This document shows positions 7,527 through 13,595 of a stretch of DNA of 22,319 nucleotides, piece after piece; the first letter of the stretch is position 1; the number at the start of each line of letters is the position of its first letter. This DNA comes from UBA11540 sp045536425. Its GTDB lineage: Bacteria > Bacillota > Clostridia > Oscillospirales > Ruminococcaceae. Location of the stretch: assembly GCA_045536425.1 (NCBI GenBank), contig JAZSNN010000018.1:1-22319 (forward strand), in the 5' to 3' direction. The position numbers and the translations under genes were made by a program. The notes under the pieces are model-generated. The model searched no databases. It was not told the origin of the DNA and saw only the letters and a program-made list of their open reading frames with translations.

Positions 7527-7558
7527 AAAAAGGAGAACGCATTTGCGTTCGCCTTTTT
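7527..7558 (+). terminator. Rho-independent terminator after efp operon
   Basis: GAACGCA (7535-7541) pairs with TGCGTTC (7544-7550). After one A·G mismatch, the stem extends by GG/CC and AAAAA/TTTTT. The T tract is 7554-7558. The symmetric A tract at 7527-7531 could allow weak use on the other strand. Confidence 0.88.
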
Positions 7559-7561
7559 AAG

Positions 7562-7590
7562 TTGCAAAAGCTATCTTTGTATGGTACAAT
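7562..7590 (+). promoter_or_regulatory. Consensus promoter of the GNAT/PqqD/S26/ABC cassette
   Basis: TTGCAA (7562-7567), 17-bp spacer, TACAAT (7585-7590), with a TGG extended -10 at 7582-7584. It begins four bases after the efp-operon terminator, so the cassette is an independent transcription unit. The leader before ATG 7615 is short and has a CGGAGA ribosome site. Confidence 0.75.
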
Positions 7591-7614
7591 TAAAGAAAAA
7601 CAATCGGAGATTTT

Positions 7615-8124
7615 ATGGATTTCAGAAAAGCCACCACAAATGACATAGATAGAATAATGCAGATTTTCGACGGGGCGAGAAAAAGAATCGCCTCGCTCGG
7701 CATAAATCAATGGCAGGACGGCTATCCGCACGAAGAGATACTGCGCGAGGACATCTCGCTTTCTCGCTCTTACGTCGGCGAGATTGATGGTGAGATTGCC
7801 GCGACCATTATGGTTATGACCGACAACGAGCCGACCTATAACGTGATTTACGACGGCGAATGGGCGGTGGACGGCGACTATCTCACCATCCACAGAATTG
7901 CGCTCGACGGTGCTTTGTGCGGCACGGGTGCGGCAAAAAAGCTGATGGCTTTTGCAGAACAACAAGCGATAGAACGCGGGATGAAGAGCATTCGCGTTGA
8001 TACACACGAGGGAAACATCCCGATGAGAAAAAACCTCGAGAAAAACGGATATGTCTACTGCGGAATCATCCACCTCAAAAACGGGGACGAGCGCGTGGCA
8101 TATCAGAAAGCGGTGAAGGTATGA
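7615..8124 (+). CDS. GNAT family N-acetyltransferase
   Basis: Acetyl-CoA-dependent acyltransferase of the GNAT fold, 169 residues; the substrate is unknown. It begins MDFRKATTNDIDRIMQIFD (beta1-alpha1). The central strand beta4 and the pyrophosphate-binding loop are LTIHRIALDGALCGTGAAKK (about 89-108), matching the x-x-G-x-G/A motif A, though the usual Gln/Arg at its first position is not seen. SIRVDTHEGNIPMRKNLEKNGY (two adjoining parts, about 124-145) is the typical end of the domain. It is the first gene of the cassette. Its stop overlaps the start of the PqqD-like gene (ATGA at 8121-8124), which ties it to that system. It could modify a peptide product or a precursor protein, or be a passenger housekeeping acetyltransferase. 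Confidence 0.85.
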   Translation: MDFRKATTNDIDRIMQIFDGARKRIASLGINQWQDGYPHEEILREDISLSRSYVGEIDGEIAATIMVMTDNEPTYNVIYDGEWAVDGDYLTIHRIALDGALCGTGAAKKLMAFAEQQAIERGMKSIRVDTHEGNIPMRKNLEKNGYVYCGIIHLKNGDERVAYQKAVKV

Positions 8125-8378
8125 AAATCAAAGAAGGATATCTCGTCAGAAAGGTAGCGGATACCTTTGTTGCGCTCTCGGTTGGCGCAGAAAACGAGGG
8201 CAGGGTTGTCAGGATGAACGGCACAGGCGCGTTTATCTGGGGACTTCTCACCACAGAAACCACCGAGGATGCGGTTGTAAATGCCCTTGTTGAGAAGTAT
8301 CAAATCGACCGCGAAACAGCCGAAAAAGCGGCAAAGGATTTCATAGAAATGCTCCGAAAGGAAGATCTTCTTGCGTAG
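8121..8378 (+). CDS. PqqD-like RiPP recognition element protein
   Basis: Small stand-alone PqqD-family protein of 85 residues. PqqD folds bind leader peptides of ribosomally made, post-translationally modified peptides and deliver them to maturation enzymes. Family features are the N-terminal strands (GYLVRKVADTFVALSVG), the signature RMNGTGAFIWGLLTTETTED (about 30-49) where PqqD relatives have LNxTGAxIWxLLDG, and a C-terminal winged-helix-like helical part ending KDFIEMLRKEDLLA. It overlaps the GNAT gene by four bases and the peptidase gene by eight, so all are translationally coupled. No radical-SAM, YcaO, lanthipeptide or lasso cyclase gene lies beside it. The partner is therefore unknown. 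Confidence 0.85.
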   Translation: MKIKEGYLVRKVADTFVALSVGAENEGRVVRMNGTGAFIWGLLTTETTEDAVVNALVEKYQIDRETAEKAAKDFIEMLRKEDLLA

Positions 8379-8817
8379 AGTTTTGCCGATGACCGAAATC
8401 GAGCCGATGATACAAAAGGCGTTCGATAACGGAGAGGACTTCAACCTCATAACAGCGGGAACGAGTATGCTTCCAATGCTTCGCGACCGCGAGGATACCG
8501 TTGTCCTCAGTCAGAAAAAAGGAAAACTCAAAAAATATGACCTTCCGCTCTACAAAAGGGCGGACGGTAGCTTTGTCCTGCACAGAATAGTCGGTGTAAA
8601 AAAAGATGGCTACGTTATGAGCGGGGACAATCACGATATGCTCGAATACCCCGTCACAGATGAGCAGATAATCGCGGTTGTAGTCGCTTTTGTAAAGGAC
8701 GGAAAACAAACCTCGACCAACTCACTTGGCTATAAAATCTATTGCAGATGGCATTGCAATGTAACAAAACCAATAAGACGACTAAAACAAAGCATAAGAC
8801 GGGCGGTGAAGAGATGA
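8371..8817 (+). CDS. Soluble S24/S26 family peptidase, signal-peptidase-like
   Basis: 148-residue serine-protease-like protein. The Ser motif TAGTSMLPMLRDREDTVVL (about 28-46) resembles the SMxPT/L box of type I signal peptidases. SFVLHRIVGV (about 71-80) and GYVMSGDNHDMLE supply a His and the GDN motif, as in the SipW/ER-type Ser-His signal peptidases rather than Ser-Lys enzymes. No transmembrane helix is visible, unlike true signal peptidases. The basic tail YCRWHCNVTKPIRRLKQSIR could associate with the membrane. The start is TTG 8371, with AAAGGAAG at 8356-8363 as ribosome site; ATG 8389 is the alternative. It overlaps the PqqD gene by eight bases and the ABC gene by four. It probably processes a peptide substrate for export, which is inference. 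Confidence 0.82.
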   Translation: MRRVLPMTEIEPMIQKAFDNGEDFNLITAGTSMLPMLRDREDTVVLSQKKGKLKKYDLPLYKRADGSFVLHRIVGVKKDGYVMSGDNHDMLEYPVTDEQIIAVVVAFVKDGKQTSTNSLGYKIYCRWHCNVTKPIRRLKQSIRRAVKR

Positions 8818-10478
8818 AGGCTACGACAAAATGGATATACAAGGGCGTGCGCCCACATCTTTGGATGCTTTTTCTTTTGGTGCTGATAAATGCGGCGGTT
8901 TCGGGAGTGCAGATATACTTTGCCGTTGCGGTAAAAAACGTCATCGACTCTGCCATAGCAAATGACGGACGCTTTTTGTTTGCGGTGGCAGCCATCATTT
9001 TGACGGTGGTTGTGCAGATACTTTTAAACGTGCTGGGCGGATATGTTGATACCAAGCTCAGAGCAAAACTCGAGATAAGCTACAAAACCGCAATGTTCAG
9101 ATCAATTCTCAAAAAGGACTACTCTTTTTTGAGCTATCACAGCGGCGATATTATGACCCGACTCACCAACGACGCAGGTACCGTGAGCGACGCGATGACC
9201 CATCTTCTGCCCTCGATAGTTTCGATGGTGACTCGCCTTGTCGGTATCTTTGCCCTAATGTTTACCTATGACACCACCTTCACACTTCTCCTGATGGGTG
9301 GCGGAGTCGTGGTTGTTGTCGCTTCGCGCCTCTTGAGAAATGCGATGAAAAAGATGCACCGCAGAGTACAAGAAACCGACGGAAAATGGCGCTCCTATGT
9401 CCACGAAATACTCAGCCATCTACCTGTTGTTTGGGTTTTCGGTGCAGATGATGAGGTTACAAACCGTTCCGAAAGACTCCAAAACGACAACCTTAAAGCC
9501 AAGCTCAAACGCAGTTTTCTGCATATTGGAATGGGCTCCTTTTACAGTATGCTTTTCCAAGGCGCCTATGTCTACACGCTCATTTGGGGCGCGTTCAATC
9601 TGGGCCCCGCCTTCACCTACGGTACACTTTCCGCTATGCTAAACCTCATAACGCAGGTTAGTATGCCGTTGACAAATATCTCCAACGTCTTTTCGCAGGT
9701 GGCAAATATGACCGCATCGGCAGAGAGAATGATAGAGATAGAAAACTTCCCCGAACGCGACGATGCAAAGAACAACCGTCGCGAAATGCTCGAAAAAGAG
9801 GACTTTTCCATCAAAACGAGCAATCTGCATTTTGCCTATGAGCGCGACGAGGTGTTCAACGGTGCTGATACCACGATAAACAAAGGGGATTTCGTGGTTA
9901 TATCGGGCGCTTCGGGTATCGGAAAAAGCACCCTTTTCAAGCTTATGCTCGGACTCGCAAAGCCTGCGAGCGGGGAGATTACCCTCGAACAAAACGGCGA
10001 AGCACTGTCTATCGGCTCTGCTACTCGTGGCTCTGTCAGCTACGTCCCGCAGGGAAACCTCATTTTTAGTGGAAGTGTTCGCGAGAACATCGCGTTTGCA
10101 AGACCCGATGCAACCGATGCAGAAATATCCCGTGCAGCCGAGCTTAGCTGTGCCGCCGAGTTTATAAACGGACTTCCCGACGGACTCGAAACCACGATAG
10201 GCGAGAGGGGCTTTGGACTCTCCGAGGGACAGATTCAGCGTCTTGCTATCGCCCGTGCGATACTCTACGATGCGCCTATAATGCTTCTCGACGAGGCAAC
10301 CTCGGCGCTCGATGAAAAGACCGAGCGAAAGGTGCTCGAAAACCTAAAGGCTCTCGGCAAAACCATCATACTCATCAGTCACAAAAAAGCTGCACTTGAA
10401 ATCTGTAGCAGAAACATAACCGTCAAAGACGGAAAGTTTGAAGAAAGAGTCGCGGGATTATATCACGACCCCACTTGA
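8814..10478 (+). CDS. ABC exporter, fused permease and ATPase
   Basis: Half-transporter of 554 residues with an N-terminal six-helix type IV (MsbA-like) membrane domain (about 1-310) and a C-terminal nucleotide-binding domain. The ATPase shows Walker A ISGASGIGKST (about 363-373), Q-loop SYVPQGNLIFSGSVREN, signature LSEGQIQRLAIARAIL (about 469-484), Walker B IMLLDEATSALDE and the switch His in ILISHKKAA. No C39 peptidase domain is fused, so leader removal would fall to the neighbouring S26-like peptidase. The ATG at 8814 is chosen because it forms an ATGA overlap with the preceding stop. An upstream in-frame ATG at 8742 would lie deep within the peptidase gene. A homodimer is implied, since only one half-transporter is present. 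Peptide export is the likely role from context. Confidence 0.92.
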   Translation: MKATTKWIYKGVRPHLWMLFLLVLINAAVSGVQIYFAVAVKNVIDSAIANDGRFLFAVAAIILTVVVQILLNVLGGYVDTKLRAKLEISYKTAMFRSILKKDYSFLSYHSGDIMTRLTNDAGTVSDAMTHLLPSIVSMVTRLVGIFALMFTYDTTFTLLLMGGGVVVVVASRLLRNAMKKMHRRVQETDGKWRSYVHEILSHLPVVWVFGADDEVTNRSERLQNDNLKAKLKRSFLHIGMGSFYSMLFQGAYVYTLIWGAFNLGPAFTYGTLSAMLNLITQVSMPLTNISNVFSQVANMTASAERMIEIENFPERDDAKNNRREMLEKEDFSIKTSNLHFAYERDEVFNGADTTINKGDFVVISGASGIGKSTLFKLMLGLAKPASGEITLEQNGEALSIGSATRGSVSYVPQGNLIFSGSVRENIAFARPDATDAEISRAAELSCAAEFINGLPDGLETTIGERGFGLSEGQIQRLAIARAILYDAPIMLLDEATSALDEKTERKVLENLKALGKTIILISHKKAALEICSRNITVKDGKFEERVAGLYHDPT

Positions 10479-10503
10479 TTTTTGCAACAAAATGGTGTAG
10501 TAT
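10475..10503 (+). promoter_or_regulatory. Possible weak promoter of lipoprotein gene
   Basis: TTGATT (10475-10480) and TAGTAT (10498-10503) are spaced by 17 bp and overlap the stop of the ABC gene. Another reading uses TTGCAA at 10482 with poorer spacing. No terminator lies between the ABC gene and the lipoprotein gene, so read-through is also possible. Confidence 0.35.
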
Positions 10504-10534
10504 AAGAATATCAATTTCTTTTAAGGAGAAAAGT

Positions 10535-11119
10535 ATGAAGAAAACGATTTTAATTGCTCTAACAATAGCACTTGTTTGTATGCTCGTTATGGCGTCCTGC
10601 AATATTTTCGGCAAGAATGACAACACATCGTCTGTCGGCGCGTCTAGTGACGAGGCTGTATCTACCGAAGACACAACAGGCGAGTCTTCTAACGGAATTA
10701 CAATCGACGACACAAATGCACCCACATCCTCTACCGAAGGGGACGTTGTAGAGGTTTCCAACACAGTTAGCAAAGACAACGAGATCGGCTTTAATTCGTC
10801 AACATCTAGCACAACCACAGAGACATCTTCGCGCGTCACTTCTTCCGATGCAACTTCCTCAAGTGTAACATCCTCGAGCGGAACATCCTCATACGGATCA
10901 GTTGTTGTAATACCACCGACTTCTGGCACCTCTAGCCAGAGACCTTCTAACCCATCTTCCTCTGCAACATCATCCGACACATCTTCTGACACATCATCTA
11001 ACACATCATCCGATACATCATCCAACACATCTTCTAACACATCATCGTCTACTACTTCTTCGAATTCTTCCACAAGTGGCGACGTTGACGGTCCCGGCTG
11101 GCTTCCCGGTTGGTATTAA
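10535..11119 (+). CDS. Ser/Thr-rich lipoprotein with aromatic C-terminus
   Basis: Unknown surface lipoprotein of 194 residues. The signal peptide MKKTILIALTIALVCMLVMA ends in lipobox M-A-S-C with Cys22 as the lipidated residue, so it is probably exported and anchored outside the membrane. No globular domain is recognisable. From about residue 85 the chain is dominated by Ser and Thr, with TSSD/TSSN tetrapeptides at about 145-172. It ends abruptly in GDVDGPGWLPGWY. ATG 10535 is chosen over a frame opening at 10475 because the ribosome site TTAAGGAGAA (10521-10530) and the signal peptide both fit. It directly follows the PqqD/peptidase/exporter cassette. It may be a spacer-type surface protein or a substrate of that cassette; neither can be shown here. 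Confidence 0.8.
   Translation: MKKTILIALTIALVCMLVMASCNIFGKNDNTSSVGASSDEAVSTEDTTGESSNGITIDDTNAPTSSTEGDVVEVSNTVSKDNEIGFNSSTSSTTTETSSRVTSSDATSSSVTSSSGTSSYGSVVVIPPTSGTSSQRPSNPSSSATSSDTSSDTSSNTSSDTSSNTSSNTSSSTTSSNSSTSGDVDGPGWLPGWY
10967..11050 (+). repeat. 12-base tandem repeat inside lipoprotein gene
   Basis: Seven consecutive 12-base units of the form ACATCATCYRAY, each encoding TSSD or TSSN (the last TSSS). The units start at 10967, 10979, 10991, 11003, 11015, 11027 and 11039. They differ only at a few positions (CATCA/CATCT, CCGAC/CTAAC). Being a multiple of three, copy-number change would keep the frame. Confidence 0.85.
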
Positions 11120-11126
11120 TAAAACC

Positions 11127-11159
11127 AAAATCCTACGGAAAATTCCGTAGGATTTTTTT
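11127..11159 (+). terminator. Bidirectional Rho-independent terminator
   Basis: AAAATCCTACGGAA (11127-11140) pairs exactly with TTCCGTAGGATTTT (11143-11156) around a 2-base loop, and the T run extends to 11159. The A-rich 5' flank (11121-11130) makes it usable from the opposite side for the convergent - strand gene ending at 11161. Confidence 0.92.
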
Positions 11160-11160
11160 G

Positions 11161-11388
11161 TTAGTCCTTTTTGATGAGGCTGTTTAGAAGGTCGAGGGCT
11201 TTTTTCTTGCGGTTGTTGGTTTCGGCTGTGTCCTCGTGCCATTTTTTGTCCTCGCCGAGATAGTAGCAGACACCCACTTTTACAGGGTCGGCAAAATCCT
11301 CTTTTACAAGGTCAATGGTTTTGCAGTTTTCGGCTTCGGCAACGATGATATCGCCTTCGATTCGGTCGATTGAAATGATTCTTTTCAA
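11161..11388 (-). CDS. DUF3006-like small protein
   Basis: 75 residues, function unknown. MKRIISIDRIEGDIIVAEAE matches the opening of DUF3006 proteins (IDRIEGDxAVVE), small beta-barrel-like proteins of Bacillota. The rest (KTIDLVKEDFADPVKVGVCY, then a charged helical tail NNRKKKALDLLNSLIKKD) also fits. No membrane segment or signal peptide is present. The start is TTG at 11388: no ATG is available, an in-frame stop lies five codons upstream, and the ribosome site GAGGGGGTG is 7-8 bases before it. It is a single-gene unit convergent with the lipoprotein gene, sharing its terminator. Confidence 0.7.
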   Translation of the reverse strand: MKRIISIDRIEGDIIVAEAENCKTIDLVKEDFADPVKVGVCYYLGEDKKWHEDTAETNNRKKKALDLLNSLIKKD

Positions 11389-11408
11389 AAAAACACCCCC
11401 TCAAACCT

Positions 11409-11436
11409 ATGATACACCAGATGGGCAAAAAAGCAA
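11409..11436 (-). promoter_or_regulatory. Candidate promoter of the DUF3006-like gene
   Basis: On the - strand, TTGCTT (11436-11431) and TATCAT (11414-11409) are separated by 16 bp. They lie about 20 bases upstream of the TTG start. The matches are moderate. Confidence 0.4.
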
Positions 11437-11488
11437 AGAGATTTTTAAGAATATTTATAAAATTGTGCGGAAAAATATTAAAAACCTA

Positions 11489-11517
11489 TTGTCATAACAA
11501 CGAATAACAAGTATAAT
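11489..11517 (+). promoter_or_regulatory. Consensus sigma-A promoter of small membrane protein gene
   Basis: TTGTCA (11489-11494), 17-bp spacer, perfect TATAAT (11512-11517). It lies 35 bases upstream of ATG 11553. This is one of the best vegetative promoters in the window, which suggests the small gene is well expressed. Confidence 0.8.
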
Positions 11518-11552
11518 ATTTAATAGAGATAAAAGATGAGGAGAGAGCTGAT

Positions 11553-11753
11553 ATGAAAAAATCAACCATTATCGCAATCATCGCGCTGGTAGTTGCCCTT
11601 GCGGGTATCGGAGTGGCGCTTTATACCTTCTTCAAACGCAGTGGATGCTATCTTTGCGACAGCTTTGACGATGAGATGCTGTCCGATGATTTGTATGCTG
11701 AATGTGACTGCGACTGTGACGAGTGCACAGCAGAAGCAACAGAAGAGCAATAA
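11553..11753 (+). CDS. Small single-pass membrane protein with Asp/Cys tail
   Basis: 66 residues, family not recognised. Residues 4-28 (STIIAIIALVVALAGIGVAL and following) form one hydrophobic helix after MKK, which may be a membrane anchor. The basic FFKRS follows, then a Cys pair CYLC (32-35), an acidic stretch DSFDDEMLSDD, and AECDCDCDECTAEATEEQ at the end. All six Cys lie after the helix. The positive-inside rule is ambiguous because both flanks are basic, but the KR after the helix favours a cytoplasmic tail. The ribosome site GAGGAGAGAG lies 7-15 bases before the ATG. It has its own promoter and terminator. Metal binding by the tail is a reasonable guess. The C-terminal motif resembles the Cys/Asp block of the protein at 7063-7512. 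Confidence 0.75.
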   Translation: MKKSTIIAIIALVVALAGIGVALYTFFKRSGCYLCDSFDDEMLSDDLYAECDCDCDECTAEATEEQ

Positions 11754-11760
11754 TTTAAGG

Positions 11761-11801
11761 CGGATAGGTGCCCTTTTGGGTGCCCATCCGTTTTTGTTTT
11801 T
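11761..11801 (+). terminator. Rho-independent terminator
   Basis: CGGATAGGTGCCC (11761-11773) pairs with GGGTGCCCATCCG (11778-11790) with one A·C mismatch and two G·U pairs around a TTTT loop. TTTTTGTTTTT follows. It lies seven bases after the small membrane protein stop. Confidence 0.85.
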
Positions 11802-11854
11802 GGCTATGTAAATAGTGCCACAAAAAAGTGCAAAAAATTTGTGCTTTGTGGTCC

Positions 11855-11871
11855 GTTTGCCAATTGCAAAC
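11855..11871. promoter_or_regulatory. Inverted repeat over the prs -35 box, possible operator
   Basis: GTTTGC (11855-11860) and GCAAAC (11866-11871) form a perfect 6-bp inverted repeat around CAATT, enclosing the -35 hexamer at 11864-11869. An outer pair CCACAAA (11818-11824) and TTTGTGG (11845-11851) lies just upstream. A regulator binding here would block the promoter. Neither repeat resembles the B. subtilis PurR box. Confidence 0.35.
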
Positions 11872-11892
11872 ATTGTCGCTTTTTGATATAAT
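11864..11892 (+). promoter_or_regulatory. Consensus promoter of prs-pth
   Basis: TTGCAA (11864-11869), 17-bp spacer, TATAAT (11887-11892) with an extended -10 TGA just before it. The transcript would have a leader of about 38 bases containing the AAGAGGAGAAG ribosome site before ATG 11937. Confidence 0.8.
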
Positions 11893-11936
11893 ACGTATGG
11901 ATTTCAAAATCAGATAGTGTAAGAGGAGAAGTAATT

Positions 11937-12896
11937 ATGAATCTGCATGGTAAAGACATCAAGCTCATCTGCGGAAACGCAAGTAAGGGAGTTGCTGCTC
12001 AGGTAGCAGAGCGCCTTGGTTTGCCCCTCGCAAAATGTGACGTAACCGCTTTTTCCGACGGTGAGATTTCCGTTTCACTCCACGAGTCCGTTAGAGGCTC
12101 CGACGTGTTCGTTATCCAGTCCACCTGCTCACCCGTAAACAACAACCTCATGGAGCTTCTCATTATGATTGACGCTCTCAAGCGTGCTTCTGCAGGCAGA
12201 ATTACCGCGGTTGTGCCGTATTTCGGCTATGCGCGTCAGGATAGAAAGGCAAAGAGCCGTGACCCGATCTCCGCAAAGCTTTGCGCAGACATCATCACCA
12301 CAGCAGGCGCTGACAGACTTCTCACAATGGACCTTCACGCTGCACAGATTCAGGGATTCTTCAACATCCCCGTTGACCACCTCCTCGGTGTTCCGATACT
12401 TGCTCCCTATTTCGTAGAAAAATTTAAAGACAATATGGATGACGTTGTCGTTGTATCTCCCGACCTCGGCTCTGTTACAAGAGCTAGAAAGCTCGCTGAG
12501 AGAATTGATGCTCCTCTTGCTATCGTTGACAAGAGAAGACCCAAGGCAAACGTTTGTGAGGTTATGAACATCATCGGCGATATCAAGGACAAGAAGATCA
12601 TCATCGTTGACGATATGGTTGATACCGCAGGCACTCTCTGTAACGGTGCTAACGCAATTATGGAAAAGGGCGGTGCAAAGGAAGTCTACGCTTGTGCAAC
12701 ACACGGCGTTCTCTCCGGCCCTGCTATCCAGAGAATTCAGGACTCCTGCATCAAGGAAATCGTTTTCCTCGACACTGTAGAGATTCCCGAAGAGAAGATG
12801 ATCGACAAGATAAAGGTTATCCCTGTAGCTCCCGTATTTGCTGAGGCTATCGAGAGAATCTATCAGGACAAGCCCATCTCACCCTTGTTTGTCTAA
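11937..12896 (+). CDS. prs: Ribose-phosphate pyrophosphokinase (PRPP synthetase)
   Basis: Makes 5-phosphoribosyl-1-pyrophosphate from ribose-5-phosphate and ATP, the precursor for nucleotides, His, Trp and NAD. It has 319 residues, the standard length of class I enzymes. Two phosphoribosyltransferase-like domains are seen, with SPVNNNLMELLIMIDALKRA (about 63-82), the ATP-binding VPYFGYARQDRKAKSRDPIS (about 94-113), LTMDLHAAQIQGFF (the catalytic-site His region) and the PRPP-binding loop KIIIVDDMVDTAGTL (about 221-235). The codon use is unusually rich in preferred codons, consistent with high expression. pth follows 12 bases later. Confidence 0.97.
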   Translation: MNLHGKDIKLICGNASKGVAAQVAERLGLPLAKCDVTAFSDGEISVSLHESVRGSDVFVIQSTCSPVNNNLMELLIMIDALKRASAGRITAVVPYFGYARQDRKAKSRDPISAKLCADIITTAGADRLLTMDLHAAQIQGFFNIPVDHLLGVPILAPYFVEKFKDNMDDVVVVSPDLGSVTRARKLAERIDAPLAIVDKRRPKANVCEVMNIIGDIKDKKIIIVDDMVDTAGTLCNGANAIMEKGGAKEVYACATHGVLSGPAIQRIQDSCIKEIVFLDTVEIPEEKMIDKIKVIPVAPVFAEAIERIYQDKPISPLFV

Positions 12897-12908
12897 TAGG
12901 TAACCACA

Positions 12909-13508
12909 ATGTTTTTCAAGAAAAAGGACTTCGGTTCTTCGGTAGATTACATAATCGCAGGGCTCGGCAACCCCGGCTCGCAGTATGACCTCACCCGTCA
13001 CAATGCGGGATTTATGGCAGTTGATAAAATTGCCGAGGAATACAAGGTCAAGGTTGACCGCATAAAGTTCAAATCCCTCTGCAATACCTTTGAAATGAAG
13101 GGCAAAAAGGTGCTTTTGATGAAACCGCAGACCTTTATGAATCTGTCGGGACAGAGCATTACCGAGGCAATGAATTTTTACAAGGTGCCGATCGAAAACG
13201 TGATAATCATCTGTGATGATATCTCGCTCGAGCCGTCGAAACTGCGCATCCGTCGAAAAGGTAGCGATGGCGGTCACAACGGACTGAAGAATATCATCTA
13301 CCTTTCGGGCAAGGACACCTTCCCGAGAATCCGCGTCGGTGTCGGTCAAAAGCCACACCCCGACTATGACCTTGCCGATTGGGTGCTGTCAAGATTCACC
13401 CCGTCCGAGCAAAAGCTGATGGCAGAGGGCATTGAAAAAGCAATGCGAAGCTGTGAACTTATGGTGCAGGACAAAATCGACCAAGCAATGAATAGGTACA
13501 ATTCATAA
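12909..13508 (+). CDS. pth: Peptidyl-tRNA hydrolase
   Basis: Recycles peptidyl-tRNA released from stalled ribosomes by hydrolysing the ester bond. It has 199 residues, slightly longer than the usual 185-195 because of the N-terminal MFFKKKDFGSSVD before IIAGLGNPGSQYDLTRHNAG. The active-site His is in TRHNAG. The conserved Asn is in MKPQTFMNLSGQS, and the Asp in IIICDDISLEPSKLRIRRKG. SDGGHNGLKNI supplies the second Asn region. The ribosome site before ATG 12909 is weak (TAGGTAA), and the short distance to prs suggests coupling. A bidirectional terminator follows. Confidence 0.95.
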   Translation: MFFKKKDFGSSVDYIIAGLGNPGSQYDLTRHNAGFMAVDKIAEEYKVKVDRIKFKSLCNTFEMKGKKVLLMKPQTFMNLSGQSITEAMNFYKVPIENVIIICDDISLEPSKLRIRRKGSDGGHNGLKNIIYLSGKDTFPRIRVGVGQKPHPDYDLADWVLSRFTPSEQKLMAEGIEKAMRSCELMVQDKIDQAMNRYNS

Positions 13509-13511
13509 TAA

Positions 13512-13546
13512 AAACCGCCTACTGTGTGTATAACAGTAGGCGGTTT
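13512..13546 (+). terminator. Bidirectional terminator between pth and amidase gene
   Basis: AAACCGCCTACTGT (13512-13525) pairs exactly with ACAGTAGGCGGTTT (13533-13546) over a 7-base loop. The - strand reading is followed by TTTTTATTATG, so it serves the convergent amidase gene well. On the + strand only three T follow the GC stem. Confidence 0.85.
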
Positions 13547-13595
13547 ATACTTTCTGTATATTTTTGTGTAAGGGAGCGTATGTGAGGCGGGATTG

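Noticed and set aside
7042..8073. Long - strand ORF (343 codons) opposite the CD1247-like and GNAT genes
   Set aside because: It spans two well-supported + strand genes, a terminator and a promoter, and its Val/Ala-rich translation is the complement of Asp/Cys codons.
10967..11050. CRISPR-like repeat
   Set aside because: The unit is 12 bases without spacers and lies within a coding frame, so it is a coding tandem repeat.
10423..11073. - strand ORF rich in DVSDDV repeats
   Set aside because: It is the mirror of the 12-base Ser/Thr repeat in the lipoprotein gene. The + strand frame has a signal peptide, lipobox, ribosome site and terminator.
11389..11552. tRNA or small RNA gene in the gap upstream of the small membrane protein
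   Set aside because: No cloverleaf or strong hairpin is seen. The AT-rich gap is explained by promoters on both strands.
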